Shown here in pieces: positions 10,558 to 21,929 of a DNA stretch of 64,000 nucleotides. Source of the stretch: Sipunculus nudus (lineage: Eukaryota; Annelida; Sipuncula; Golfingiida; Sipunculidae); assembly GCA_026874595.1 (NCBI GenBank), contig CM049322.1:38117840-38181839 (forward strand). Direction: 5' to 3'. Both the position numbers and the translations under genes were made by a program. Position 1 is the stretch's first letter; each line of letters opens with the position of its first letter. The notes beneath the pieces are model-generated. The model was given only the letters and a program-made list of their open reading frames with translations. It was not told the origin of the DNA and ran no database searches.

Positions 10558-10600
<43 letters not shown>
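10558..10600. repeat. (TA)n microsatellite
   Basis: A perfect TA dinucleotide run of about 43 bp follows a short GT run and abuts the Penelope-like terminal fragment. Confidence 0.95.
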
Positions 10601-10603
<3 letters not shown>

Positions 10604-10606
10604 TAA

Positions 10607-10737
10607 TGGTATAGCCGTGTTAGTCTGTAGTCGAAGTGAAAGAAAAGAGAAGGAGTGACGCCATTTAGATAGACTAACTTATTTATTATAACACGAGCTT
10701 ATTATCACACATGCGTCTTCGTCAGTTGGTCATATGG
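10607..10737 (-). mobile_element. Penelope-like terminal repeat fragment with hammerhead-like core
   Basis: Read on the minus strand it begins near GACCAACTGACGAAGACGC. It continues through GTTATAATAAATAAGTTAGTC and a CT-rich stretch and ends ACAGACTAACACGGCTATACC. I recognise this layout from terminal repeats of Penelope-like retroelements in other animals. CTGACGA fits the CUGANGA core of a hammerhead ribozyme, and GACCAA can pair with TTAGTC downstream. The required GAAA reads GATA, so this copy is probably decayed. No reverse transcriptase or GIY-YIG frame lies beside it. Confidence 0.5.
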
Positions 10738-11905
10738 AGTTAATCGTTCTGCCATCCTGCATATGGGGATACACGATTTGTAGTCCAGCATATGGGGATA
10801 AACATTTTGTGATCCTGCATAAGGTGATAAACATTTTGTCATCCTGCATATGGAGATAAACATTTTGTCATCCTGCATATGGGGATAAACATTTGTCATC
10901 ATGCATATGGTAATAAACATTTTGTCATCCTGCATATGGTGATAAATATTTTATCATCCTGCATATGGTGATAAACATTTTGTCATCCTGCTTATGGTGA
11001 TAAACATTTGTCATCCTGCATATGGTAATTAACATTTTAAAATTGTTATCCTGCATATGGTGATAAACATTTTGTCATCCTGCATATGGTGATAAACATT
11101 TTGTCATCCTGCATATGGTGAAAAACATTTGCCATCCTGCATATGGTAATTAACATTTTAAAATTGTCATCCTGCATATGGTGATAAACATTTTGTCATC
11201 CTGCATATGGGGATAAACATTTGTCATCATGCATATGGTAATAAACATTTTGTCATCCTGCTTATGGTGATTAATATTTTATCATCCTGCATATGGTGAT
11301 AAACATTTTGTCATCCTGCTTATGGTGATAAACATTTGTCATCCTGCATATGGTAATTAACATTTAAAAATTGTTATCCTGCATATGGTGATAAACAATT
11401 TGTCATCCTGCATATGGTGATAAACATTTTGTCATCCTGCATATGGTGATAAACATTTGTCTTTCTGCATATGGTAATTAAGATTTTAAAATTGTCATCC
11501 TGCATATGGTGATAAACATTTTGTCATCCTGCATATGGTGATAAATATTTTATCATCCTGCATATGGTGATAAACATTTTTTCATCCCGCTTTGAGATAA
11601 ACATTTGTCATCCTGCATATGGTAATAAACTTTTTGTCATCCTGCATATGGGGATACCCATTTCGTCACCCTGCATATGGGGATAAACATTTCGTCACCC
11701 TGCATATGGTGATAAACATTTTGTAATCCTTCATATGGTAAAAAACATTTTGTCATCCTGCTTATGGTGATAAACATTTGTCATCCTGCATATGGCGTGA
11801 CACGTTTGGAAGTCCAGCATATGATGATAAATGTTTTGCAATCAAACACATGCTGTGACACCATATATACAGTGATTAACGTTTTGCCATCCTGCATATG
11901 GAGTC
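10738..11905. repeat. 29-bp minisatellite with 328-bp higher-order period
   Basis: About 39 copies of a 29-bp unit built on TCATCCTGCATATGG and TGATAAACATTTTG. Variant units repeat at a fixed distance: the GGGGATAAACATTTG variant at 10881 and 11209, and TAATTAACATTT variants at 11026/11354 and 11147/11475, each pair exactly 328 bp apart. A block of about 11 units has therefore duplicated as a whole. The last units near 11800-11905 are diverged. Confidence 0.93.
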
Positions 11906-12125
11906 TATATAAATACATTAAGGTGACTTGATTCACATGTTAATCAGCAGTGACTTATTTGCTTTTAAAACAAAAAACTGGACTCGGGACCCGACTGACT
12001 AGAGACTAGAACTTTCAAGGTCGTGACTCGTATACAAAACTGGCCATTTATGTATGATTTTAAAGGGTTTCCTCACATGGTTGATCATTTTAACTGTTTT
12101 AGATTTTACTGTGCAAAATACTGGC

Positions 12126-12129
<4 letters not shown>
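11906..12129. other. Unique spacer, no gene seen
   Basis: Short single-copy stretch between the minisatellite and the TA runs. No feature can be supported. Confidence 0.5.
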
Positions 12130-12204
<75 letters not shown>

Positions 12205-12251
12205 CGTATTCCCATCGGCGGTGAATCGACTTTTCTGTGTATTCATGTTCC

Positions 12252-12292
<41 letters not shown>

Positions 12293-12330
12293 AATATATA
12301 CATATATATATATGTATATATATATGTCTT
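12130..12330. repeat. Compound (TA)n microsatellites
   Basis: Two long TA runs (about 12131-12200 and 12256-12330) with TATG and CATA interruptions, separated by about 55 bp of unique sequence. Confidence 0.95.
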
Positions 12331-14209
12331 TATATTTTTGTGCTTATTTAAACAAAAATGGACTTTATCTTAAACTTAAACATTCAACCAAATCGCATGT
12401 GCTGGGAAATGTATTTAAAACTTTAGCACAGCAATTTCTGATAGCTCAGTGTGGACCGACGGACGGTAAGCCCTTCCAATACAGGGACTGCTTCACATTA
12501 GACAGCTGATCTTAATTACCGACGTAATCGATATTTTTTAAATAACAAGAAATTTATATTTCATATTTGCCGTATACGAGGAGAAATACTTTTTCCCAAA
12601 GGGATTTTTATTTCAGAATAAAAAATTATATTAAGCCACTTATTGAAGGATTTCTGATAAAAAGGAATAATGTAAATATAGTTTACAGATTGGTACATAT
12701 TCATTCTAGTGCCATCTTGGCAATTGATAATACGTGTTTAATTAAATTTGAAGGAAAAAATAAAAGGTTTCGGTAAACCTTTTCCAACACTAACTATTTG
12801 TTGGTCTTTTATTTTGTTAACAATTACACATGTTTGGTGGGGTCAAAAGTAAATAATGAAACCGTCGTCAGTTTTCGACTGGAATTAGCACCCGTCTCAT
12901 TGTCAGCTTTTTATCATAGGAACCAAATGTGTACACTTCGGAAATGATGTCACACATCCTTATCACATATTTATTCATCCAAAGGGAAAAGAACCGTTCC
13001 GCAAGAAATCACGTCATATATAATAAATAAGGGATACAGCCTTTGTGAAACCTGGACATGATATAAAACGAAGGAGCTGCTTTTATTCACAGCTATTTTA
13101 GATTCTGAAGAAACGGGACTGAAATCATCTTTTAAACATTATTTGACATATTCCCATTTTCCTCGTGTTGCAAGATCAATAAAAACAGACCAGTGGCGAG
13201 TCTATATGATTCATCTTTGCTCGCTGTATGGCCCCCGTCTGTGAAACACTGGGGTAAATACGCAAGCAGATGAATTCGAAACTAACACGAGGACGCGACC
13301 AGGCTTTAGTTGGTAAACCAAAATGTCGGCTTTATTCTAAAGAGACTCACTTCCGTCAAAAGTGGATAGCCACTCGTTCAATCACATATGGCCCCCGGGC
13401 TGCAGCGATTTTTTAAGTAAGCGGCATGTCAAAGTACATTTGAGCCTGAGAGCTCTTTTGATCCTCGTCGCAGACTGTTCAATGCGCCTTATACAGGACC
13501 AATCCGGCAGCTCGGTAACTTCGTGAAAAATGGCTACTTTTATTTTATAGAACACTTGCCACATCTCCCGGCGACTACTTAGTAGAAAATGCATAGCTTT
13601 CTATCCCTCAGATATGTCGTATAAAGGTAAAAAGTTATTACCCAGATCAAGGGTCTAACACTCTTTTACCAGCGTCCTGCTAAGGATTGTGGGACTTAGC
13701 AACTTCGGCACGTACCTTTGTTGTGGCACTTACTGTCTGGACAGCTGGAGTAAGAACCGGGGGCCCGTGGGAGACATGTCAGCTACGAAGAAGCCTTGTT
13801 CACAATACATGTTGTGGTAACTTTGTTGAACATTAAACGCTGTTTTTATTTTTAGCAATACTATTACAGTGCGGTTCGTATTTCTCTGTTGCAAATCTGT
13901 CCTATAAAATATATGAAACCATTATCACAATCTTATATGTCGTTCTAGTTTTGATGGTGTTGATTAATGATAGTTATGATGGTGATTATTATTATTATTA
14001 ATTTATTATTACATGTATTATTATGATTATTTTTATTATTACTATTGTAGTTATGGTGTTAATAACGATGGTGATGATAATTATTTTTCTATTCATGTTG
14101 AGGCTACATTTAAATGTTTCGATATGGATTTCGATATATTGCTATATGCTCTTTCAATAAATTTGATCTGGACGTTTATACACTGCACAAACAAACGTAT
14201 TGCTTACCA
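12331..14209. other. Unique sequence, no gene recognised
   Basis: Single-copy DNA with scattered short open frames, none with a recognisable domain. A degenerate ATT-rich tract lies near 13990-14060. A small hairpin (GTGG ATAG CCAC) lies near 13362. Confidence 0.5.
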
Positions 14210-14287
14210 TGTTGATAATGATCGTTCATTTGGAATACGTTTTACAATATTGTAAAACGTATTCCAAATGAACGATCATTATCAACA
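14210..14287. repeat. Perfect 78-bp palindrome
   Basis: Two 39-base arms, beginning TGTTGATAATGATCG and meeting at ACAATATTGT, are exact reverse complements with no spacer. The flanking bases on both sides do not pair. Confidence 0.97.
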
Positions 14288-14569
14288 CCTAAAAGAACCT
14301 AGGGTATAAATTGTGTTTAATGGTCAATATTTCTACAGTGTCGCCTTGACCGTAAACAGGCCTCACACGGTCCGATTTTTTATATGGTTTTCTATACAAT
14401 CTTCCACGATTTGTTGTCATATACTTAATAGACCACAAGTTAACGATCTGGACAACGATATTCCCCGACTGTAATAGTATCCACAAAAATCGCCGGTACT
14501 CCACGAAGGCACGTGCTATGGGGCCTCAGTATAAAAATATATTTAAGTAAAAGGTCTACGCGATATTAT
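14288..14569. other. Unique spacer, no gene seen
   Basis: Single-copy sequence between the palindrome and the single-unit element. An open minus-strand frame (14289-14504) has no recognisable domain. Confidence 0.4.
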
Positions 14570-14986
14570 CGAGATATAGTTTTCAAATAATGATAAAAAT
14601 CATAAAATCATAAAAAATCGAAAAATTATAGGTAGGGCCACGAGTCTCCAGAAACTGATGAATGACTCCATGATCAATATCTGTGCAAAAAATCATGGAG
14701 ATCAATGCATTTGTTGTTCAGATACTTGAGCTTTTATATCAAATTTTCCATTATTCTGGGGGGTACTTCAGAGCCCCATAGCTCAGAGTTTATGGGTAAC
14801 AGAGACCTAATTCCAGGTTTTCAAGGAGAATTTTCATGAGCCTCCCTGGATGTCAAGGTAGAAAATTCCAGGTCCAGCTGTTACGATTTGTACCCTGTTA
14901 ATGGACAGACGGCCGGATGGCCTGACGGACGACGGACAAAGAGTGATCGCTATAGCTCAGATCACTTACAGTCAGCTGAGCTAAAA
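14570..14986 (+). mobile_element. Single-unit copy of the hairpin-tailed repeat element
   Basis: One monomer (about 340 bp) of the sequence that forms the 21930-26240 array is followed by a GACGGAC-rich segment and the tail AAGAGTGATCGCTATAGCTC. The tail ends in a hairpin: AGCTCAG (14954-14960) pairs with CTGAGCT (14976-14982), then AAAA. Central monomers of variable number with a 3' hairpin resemble the non-autonomous Helentron/HINE elements described in bivalves, but the 5' terminus could not be fixed. Confidence 0.7.
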
Positions 14987-15865
14987 TTCAAGGTGCCAAG
15001 ACCGTTGGCGAATCGCGACGACTCCGGTATATGATGGACTCACAACGCCGGGTATCTTCTTAATCGCAACATCGTCGAGACAAAACCATAGAGAAGTCTT
15101 GAGAATCCAGGGAAAATAGATTCTACCTGCCCAGGATTAAACCACAGTTAATGCCGATCAGGTCCAAGACTGTCTTACGACGACTTACGATGGAGCTACC
15201 ATTTGAAGACATTGCGGCTCCATGATTCGTAGCCCTCTCTCTAGGCCCAACGACTGCGTCACGACTCTGATGCCAATTAACCACCACGATTTCCAAAATC
15301 TATGCTTAGACCGGTAAGGTGTTAGGGGTCTCCGTCTTTAACAAATGTTCTACAGGGTTCGATTTGTCTGAGACAGCCTTGACCGTTTTGCCCACGACTG
15401 TCGTACTACATATATTAAATATATGAATTCTACTGCGCTAATTTCAGATCCATTTATCCAAAACTTACGTGACGTCCTTCGGCCGAAGATCGGCTTAAAA
15501 CCTACGGCAAACAATATCGCATGGTAAATGTGAAACGGATTTGACTGACCTGATTATGACTGGCGTAACTTATGGTATGATTTGTATGTACGGCGTGGAA
15601 AGAAACTCGGTATGCTCATCAATAGCTCTGGCAAATAATATAAACTAATACCCATGTCTATTATAATTGTCGATAGCTCTGACAAAGATCAAGGGATTTT
15701 TTTATCGATAGCTGTGATAATTTTTGATGCGATTATCGATAACTCTCATATTACACGATGGAATTATCGGTAGATCTTTCAGTTATAAAAAAACTGTATA
15801 AAGTGAGTGGTCACACAATATTGTAGACAAACACAGAAAATTAGTGCTGAAACGGGTACAAAATT
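14987..15865. other. Mostly unique sequence, no gene recognised
   Basis: No coding feature was seen. Between about 15620 and 15780 the motif TCGATAGCTCTGA recurs about five times in degenerate form at 35-50 bp spacing, suggesting a decayed tandem repeat. Confidence 0.45.
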
Positions 15866-16310
15866 TTGAACTCGAGTACCCGATAGGCATTACCCGACTC
15901 GAACTCGAGTACTCGATACCTAACAATTCTGTATAGATAAAACGGACATCTCTTTACCAATGCAAAATATGCATAACTTTGACTTCGTGACGGCTTAACT
16001 TTATTCCAGTGAAGTAATAGATATATGTCATGACAAGACCTCTGTTAATTAGACTAGCATACTTTAAGAGCCCTATGCCAGGTTACGATAATATAAAAGT
16101 AGGCCTACAGACTGCCCGTAAATTTGCAGTAATATGCAGATATGCATGTACATACACAAGTACTCTAGTCCAAATTTGGGACTGGAGTACTCGGTAGGTA
16201 TTACCCGGACTCGAGTACTCCTATCAGTCCGACACACAATTGTAGACTTTAATCGTTACCATGCACTTGTAGACAGTAGTGACGTTGGACTCGAGTCGGG
16301 ACTCGAACCC
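15866..16310. repeat. ACTCGAGTAC-rich dispersed repeat
   Basis: Related blocks at about 15868-15916 and 16183-16224 share the order GAGTAC, CGGTAGG/CGATAGG, ATTACCCG, then ACTCGAGTACTC. A third cluster of GGACTCGAGTCGGGACTCG lies near 16288. The motif ACTCGAGT is self-complementary. The blocks are about 315 bp apart. Confidence 0.6.
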
Positions 16311-16510
16311 GCTTTTTTTAAATATTTGGATTCGCAATTTGACTCAATGGTCCTTGACTGGGTCTTATCCTTGGACTCATTGGCAAAGACTCGAGAAATC
16401 TGACCAAGTCAATCCCAAGTCGTAATCGAGAAAAAAATAAGCTGTCTAATACTTGTTACGGGGTGACGCAAAAGCGGACTGAACTGTCTCGCTTGTGAAG
16501 CTTGCTTTGC

Positions 16511-16564
16511 TAGCGAAGCGGTTGTTACGCCGGACTTGTGCGCCACCGACATTGGTTCGAAACC
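16511..16564 (+). repeat. tRNA-like sequence (SINE head or tRNA relic)
   Basis: TAGCGAAGCGG (16511-16521) matches the RNA polymerase III A box and GGTTCGAAACC (16554-16564) the B box, at a tRNA-like spacing. The stretch between contains GGACTTGTGCG, resembling the anticodon arm region seen at 21568. No full cloverleaf could be drawn, so a functional tRNA is unlikely. Confidence 0.45.
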
Positions 16565-16924
16565 AGGATCGGCCCAGGCTTTCCCCCTGAGCAATTTATC
16601 TTCGTAACATACTATAAAGGCATTTAAATGAGCAAAATACAAACAAAACATACTACAACAAAAGATCACGTATACTGAGTTTAGTTCTGCATCTGGAGTT
16701 AAATATAATAAAACATTAATGTTATAATTATACATTGAAAAAGGCATTTGAAATCTGATATATAATTGCTCAAGATAATCGCAAATTTCAATTTTAAATA
16801 CCTTAGTTCAAATAAGGAGATTTGTAAAGGACTCTGACTTGTACGTGTGTTTCAACTAACTCTCAATCTAAGAAGCGGGCTGTGTCTTGAACCGCAAGAC
16901 TCGGATCAGAACTCTGACCCGAGT
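16565..16924. other. Unique spacer, no gene seen
   Basis: A/T-rich single-copy sequence. It may include the body of the tRNA-like repeat at 16511, but no tail motif was recognised. Confidence 0.4.
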
Positions 16925-17270
16925 TGCCTGGATTCGGATTTACACTGGGACTCGTCTAGCCTGGATTCAGATTTACACTGGGACTCGGGTAGCCTGGATT
17001 CGGATTTACACTGGGACTCGGGTAGCCTGGATTCGGATTTACACTGGGACTCGGGTAGCCTGGATTCAGATTTACACTGGGACTCGGGTAGCCTGGATTC
17101 GGATTTACACTCGGACTCGTCTAGCCTGGATTCAGATTTACACTGGGACTCGGGTAGCCTGGATTCGGATTTACACTGGGACTCGGGTAGCCTGGATTCG
17201 GATTTACACTCGGACTCGTCTAGCCTGGATTCTGATTTACACTCAGACTCGGGTGGTTTGCACTCGACTT
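16925..17270. repeat. 33-bp minisatellite (GACTCG-rich)
   Basis: Ten units of CCTGGATTCGGATTTACACT plus GGGACTCGGGTAG or GGGACTCGTCTAG. The period is 11 codons, so several frames stay open on both strands (SLDSDLHWDSG repeats on the plus strand). The unit reuses the GACTCG motif of the neighbouring 15866-16310 repeat. The open frames lack any recognised domain and are treated as a by-product. Confidence 0.93.
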
Positions 17271-18298
17271 CATCACTGACAGATAGAATTGCCACCACGT
17301 TTCCCTATATAAGGCCCTGTTAGTCCTGACACCCAGAAAAGGTCGGTATGAAAAGGGAAATGAATCTCGTCAGCAAGACAGAGTCACAAAACAATAAACA
17401 ATGTCAGCCTTATAACACGGCCAAAGGCATGGATACAATACGCTGAAACGCTTGCAAAACCATGTTTGACAGAAAAAAATGCTACAAGTGGCCCATTTTC
17501 TATAAGAAGCAAAACGCTCCACGGCGAAAAATACAAACAAAACCACAAAAAGAAGCAAGGCAAACACTCTCAAGAATTGCAACTATCAGGCCACCACGCT
17601 CGGCGTTTTGACAGAGAAAGGAGCTGTCAAGATTGGGGTTTTTTTCCTCTCTCGGCTGCTTCTTGGTTGATAATCTTTTACAAGTGTTCTATCGTCTTGA
17701 GTCAACCGGTAGAATAATCGATAATAAAGGGTGGAGGAAAAACAGAGAAATTCAACTCCTGAATTGCGGAGATATCCTTGGTTTGTTTGGCTTCGTGGCT
17801 CGGCGTGTAAATTGGTTATAATAGCGTCCGTTGTGCTTTGAAACGTCGTTTATCATAAGCGAAACTCAGCTCAAAACGGTCAGACAGCGGCTATTTTCTT
17901 CCCCTGATCGCATGAAAGAATAACCTTTCGATTCCTTTGTTCAAAGACCCGTTGTGCCACCCTTTCACGCGGGCACTGATTCTGCAATTCCGCAATCTGT
18001 ATTTTTAGATCAAAGGGGTATTGAAGTTTTGTATTTACAAACCTGACGGGTTGGAGTATGGTTTTTATCCCGAAACCACGTGACCGAAAAGGTTAAGGTA
18101 CGCTTGTAATATATCATTTTTTCGAATCTGTGGTATTTTTTGTTCTTATTGTATTATTAAGTGAAAGACCGCATACCAGCCCTTGAAGTGGTAATTTGAT
18201 TTGTCTCTTCCCCAAATAAGGTAATCTTAAATTCATGTCTGTCTGTCCTTTAGACAGATGTAATGAATTTGCATGATTGAGCAGTACCAAGAATTATG
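17271..18298. other. Unique sequence, no gene recognised
   Basis: Single-copy DNA with small open frames on both strands (17370-17582 minus, 17466-17717 plus) lacking recognisable domains. Confidence 0.45.
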
Positions 18299-18525
18299 TA
18301 AAACATGTCGCGTGTCGCATTCAGTACATTTTAATACGCATTTTATATATACACAAATCGGTCAATGCTGCAACCCTGTTATAAAATATTTCGTGTCGCG
18401 CTCAGGACATTTAATACATATTATATCTACATAAGTCGGGTAATGCTACAACTCTTAAAAAACATATCGCGTTCAGTGCATTATTATACGCATTGCCCCA
18501 ATATAGGTTGGCCAACGCCCTTTCC
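18299..18525. repeat. Three diverged tandem units of about 80 bp
   Basis: Units starting near 18299, 18382 and 18459 share TATCGCGTTCAGTGCATT-like sequence, an ATACGCAT block and GTCAATGCTGCAAC-like sequence. They differ by many substitutions. Confidence 0.65.
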
Positions 18526-18889
18526 AATACGGCAACACTAGTGTTAATTGTGAACAGGGGGTCGGTCCTGCATCCCCGCTTTATATTTTTTGTCACTATG
18601 ACCCATCTTAGTACTTCAGAAAACAGATGGAAAAAACAAAAGGATGTATCATCCACCCCAAAATCACCTCTTTAATATTACCTAGTTTACTGGACCTCTG
18701 TTCTTTTATCCTGTCCTTTCTGCCGGGAAATGTGATAACTTTGCCATGATAATCGTGGCATTTGGTTATTGGACTTCATATCAGGGTTGTAAAGGAAGAA
18801 TGCTGTCCTCGCAAAAAGACAACAAATATCTCATACAGTGAAAGGCCTTGTTAAAGGACAGCATAAACCAAACCTTATCTTTGGTATCA
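18526..18889. other. Unique spacer, no gene seen
   Basis: Single-copy sequence with no supported feature. Confidence 0.4.
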
Positions 18890-19165
18890 GAGTATTATTA
18901 TTGTTACTGCTATTATTATTATTATTATTATTGCTATTATTATTATTATTATTATTAACTATTTATTACTATTACAAGTTATTATTATTATCATTAACTA
19001 TTTATTATTTTTATGATTATTATAATGTGTACTATAGTAGTCTAAGAATTGGTATTTGTATTAGTACTGTTATTCGTATTAGAACTATTATTATATTTGT
19101 ACTATATGTATAAGTATTGATTTATTATTCTTATTTATTATAATTATTTTATTGAGTTTAAGATA
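18890..19165. repeat. Degenerate (ATT)n microsatellite
   Basis: A run of TTATTATTA with TTG and TAC interruptions, purest at 18895-18965 and decaying to the right. Confidence 0.9.
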
Positions 19166-19389
19166 TAAACTACTAATTTATACCTGAAAAAAAAACGGTT
19201 AAAAGATAAACCAGCGCTTTGACAGCATATATACCTCTGTTATAAGGCGTAGATCCACGTCATCTTTAATACCGTTAACTACCCATGTATTATGCAGTAT
19301 TTAAAGATCCAATTGTACAGAACAAATAAAAGGTGCAGAGTCTGCAAGCTACCCAAGCAGGTCACCCCTCCCTAATGTCTGAATTCGAC

Positions 19390-19640
19390 TTCATATTAAC
19401 CCTGAGAAAACCTGAAACCAATTTCGGACTTACGTCAACCAGGCACTGACACCAGTGTGTCCTTGGTGTGTAATCGTCCTCATTTGCTGGGTCATAACAC
19501 CAAGGATTCCGCGAGAAGGCGCACTCGTTTGTGAGTGAATCAAAACTCTCGGGAGCTGTCTGGAGTCGGGAGAAAAATTTTTTACGATTTCCTGCCATAA
19601 TTTTGAAGAATCGGAGGAAGTGGTCATACACTGTACTTCC
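19390..19640 (-). repeat. SINE-like repeat body (family of 53620 and 57440), headless copy
   Basis: On the minus strand it shares ACTCACAAA, GGTGTTATGACCCAGCA and GATTACACAC in the same order and spacing with the copies at 53620-53930 and 57440-57730. No tRNA-like head is visible on the upstream side, so this copy appears 5'-truncated. Confidence 0.65.
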
Positions 19641-20789
19641 CGATGTTAATCATTATAACCGCTACTTTTTTATAGGAAGATTCTTGGCCCTTTGCCAATT
19701 AGGGGGTAACCAGACCAACGAGAGCGGCGTGTCGCGGGATTAAAACTTTGGGCTGGATGCACGATGTGATACCACGCTTTCATTGGTCTGATTATAATTT
19801 TTCGCTTGTGTCAGCCCTGGTGTTGAAACCGGGAGAATCTTGCTACCAAAAGCAGCGGTTAAAACGAAGGAGTTCTGGAACAATTGCGTTGTATAATTTA
19901 CATCTGCGTTATGAGTGTACACGATTCCACACACGCACACACACACACATATGGAATCGTGGGAACTCATACAGCAGATGAGCGTTAATAACGTTTCTGT
20001 AAGTTTCTTCGTGTAATTATGCATTTTGTCGCTTTTACGTAGCGTTTACTTACGACACCATGAATATTTTTTTTCCGATTTTCTCTAATTTAAAAGATCT
20101 TCCGCTAATCCCATTAATCTCCTTGTGTCAGATTTATCGATAATCTTTTCTCCTTGTTTTACAGTCGTGGATAATGATAACTCTATTCTTGTCAGAATAT
20201 TTATCTAAACATTAAATTTTACAAGTGTTGTTGATAATAGTCATACATAATATATAACAATATTCTGATAAATTTGTAAAAGAATATGATATAATTGTGT
20301 ATTCTTAACATGTTATAGGCACTTTTGTCGATATGAGCATATATTGAATCTTACTGTAATACATTTAAAAGTATGGGATCAAAATGCGTAGACTGTACTT
20401 GTGGCATCGGGTTCGTAAAGAGTCAAGCGCACAGAAGTAAACATTTCTGGAGTGGGTGATATCCTCTGTATTCTGAAAGGTCAAGGCCGTGGCGGTTCTC
20501 ATAACGTTAAGCGGCTAGCACTCCACTTGACTTTACTATACTCACACCGATCTTAAAGTTCCAACAATAACCAGCCATGACGGGAACAACACGTCCACTC
20601 GGTACTGTCCGCATGATAACTCACACGATCTCTGGAAGTCTTCAAATGCTCACCACTGACAATCAATCGTATTTCCTTTCTCAATATCGGGAGGGACCCT
20701 CCCCCCCCCCCTTCAATCACACATACAGGTATACCATGTTTACCCTCCGCCGGGCCCGTTTATTTTCAGTGTAATGTAATAACTAGAGA
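19641..20789. other. Unique sequence, no gene recognised
   Basis: Single-copy sequence. It includes a 9-bp inverted pair ACGATTCCA/TGGAATCGT (19919-19960) flanking a CA microsatellite, and a C-run near 20700. No coding feature was seen. Confidence 0.45.
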
Positions 20790-21125
20790 TATGCATTCGA
20801 AGGGATGCAGTCCTCCGCCATGTGAGCTGTCCTTAATGTGAGATGCTCACCAACCCGTGTTTTCATTCACCTATTCGGCCCATACTCCAAGGTTCATTCG
20901 AGCATAAACGACTGTACATTTGTGTCCTTCCTGGAAACGGATCATGAGGTAGACCCACAACCAAAACTAATCGCTTCTTCACTTACCCATGTACAAACTG
21001 CCCTGAAAATTTCATGAGATTCCGGATAGCATGAATTATATTGTGAACAAAACACACAAGAACACACACACACTAGCACACGAATAGGGAATGAACGCAA
21101 ATCCGCATGGTGGACGCAATAGTAT
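20790..21125 (+). repeat. Dispersed about 330-bp repeat, copy 1
   Basis: Shares, in order, CCTCCGCC, TGTCCTTA, TTCGGCCCATA, GGTTCATTCG, CATGAGATTCCG, TGAATTATATTGTGAAC, a CACACAAACA-rich segment and TGGTGGACGCAA with copies at 39465 and 42690. The ends carry TCCGCC and GG(C/T)GGA as short inverted termini. No coding capacity was seen. Confidence 0.75.
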
Positions 21126-21544
21126 TAGCAGTGGCGGACCTAGAACTAAATCGGCTGTGCAAGTTTTAGAAAGCGCAGTCGTCGAATGTGTATATCGGTC
21201 GAGAGGGCTGGGCGTGAGAGGGATGTCCCCAGTCATAATATAAACAATATTGAAGCGAATTGAGTATAAAATAACAGGGTATATTATTGCTCAGAATCTA
21301 ACAGTTAATTAAACCCCTTGCCTTGATTTTTTTTGCATTTAATGGCTGGAAACCGCAATGTCGTGAAAACAGCCGAATCTTGTCTTATTATCAAAATCAG
21401 TATCAAATTGGTGTACACATTATTTTGTTGCAAACATGCAATGATGATAAGAAAACAGGTTAAAACCCTATATCATTTCTTTTCCTCTAATGAAATGTCC
21501 ACGAATACATTCAATATAACATCAAACTGTACGTGGAGCGTGTT

Positions 21545-21740
21545 TGTGTCATGGCAAAGGTGCCGGACTTGTGATCAAGCGGTCAAGGGTTCGAATTCCT
21601 AGCCTCTCACTTCTTCGCTAAGACCCTTTAACAAGGTCTCAGCCGCAAGTGTGTTTATGTCTACCCAACATTACAAATGGGTACCGAATTAAGTGTTATC
21701 TGTATATTGCGGCCCTGGCGCCCTAAAAAAACCGTGTGTG
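21545..21740 (+). repeat. tRNA-derived SINE
   Basis: The head has an A-box-like TGGCAAAGGTG (21553) and a strong B box GGTTCGAATTCC (21588-21599), with GGACTTGTGATC in the anticodon region. The body carries CACATT-type spacing and AAATGGGTACC near 21674, a motif common in tRNA-derived SINEs of aquatic invertebrates. The 3' end is not sharply defined. Confidence 0.65.
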
Positions 21741-21929
21741 GGCTCTGTACCGTCCACCGGGGAGTTAATCGTAAAGTCTGCTGGGCCATTTTTGTGAAGA
21801 GGATTAAGACAAGTGACCCAGGGGTCAAGACGCTCAGCTGACCAGGAAGACATTGACAAAAGTAATTTTATCATCTGAATGTCAAATTTGAATGAAATAC
21901 TTTTTCCAAACTTGACCTTTTGTATAAAA
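21741..21929. other. Spacer before the array, no gene seen
   Basis: This may contain the 5' part of the array element, since no sharp boundary is visible. No reading frame of interest. Confidence 0.35.

Noticed and set aside
10738-11905. Regularly spaced 29-bp repeats considered as a CRISPR array
   Set aside because: Contiguous tandem units without unique spacers, in a eukaryotic context. It is a minisatellite.
14289-14504. 71-residue minus-strand frame beside the palindrome
   Set aside because: Short, no domain, no partner exon.
16847-17323. 158-residue SLDSDLHWDSG-repeat frame
   Set aside because: The 33-bp unit leaves frames open on both strands. No signal peptide or flanking coding sequence supports a protein.
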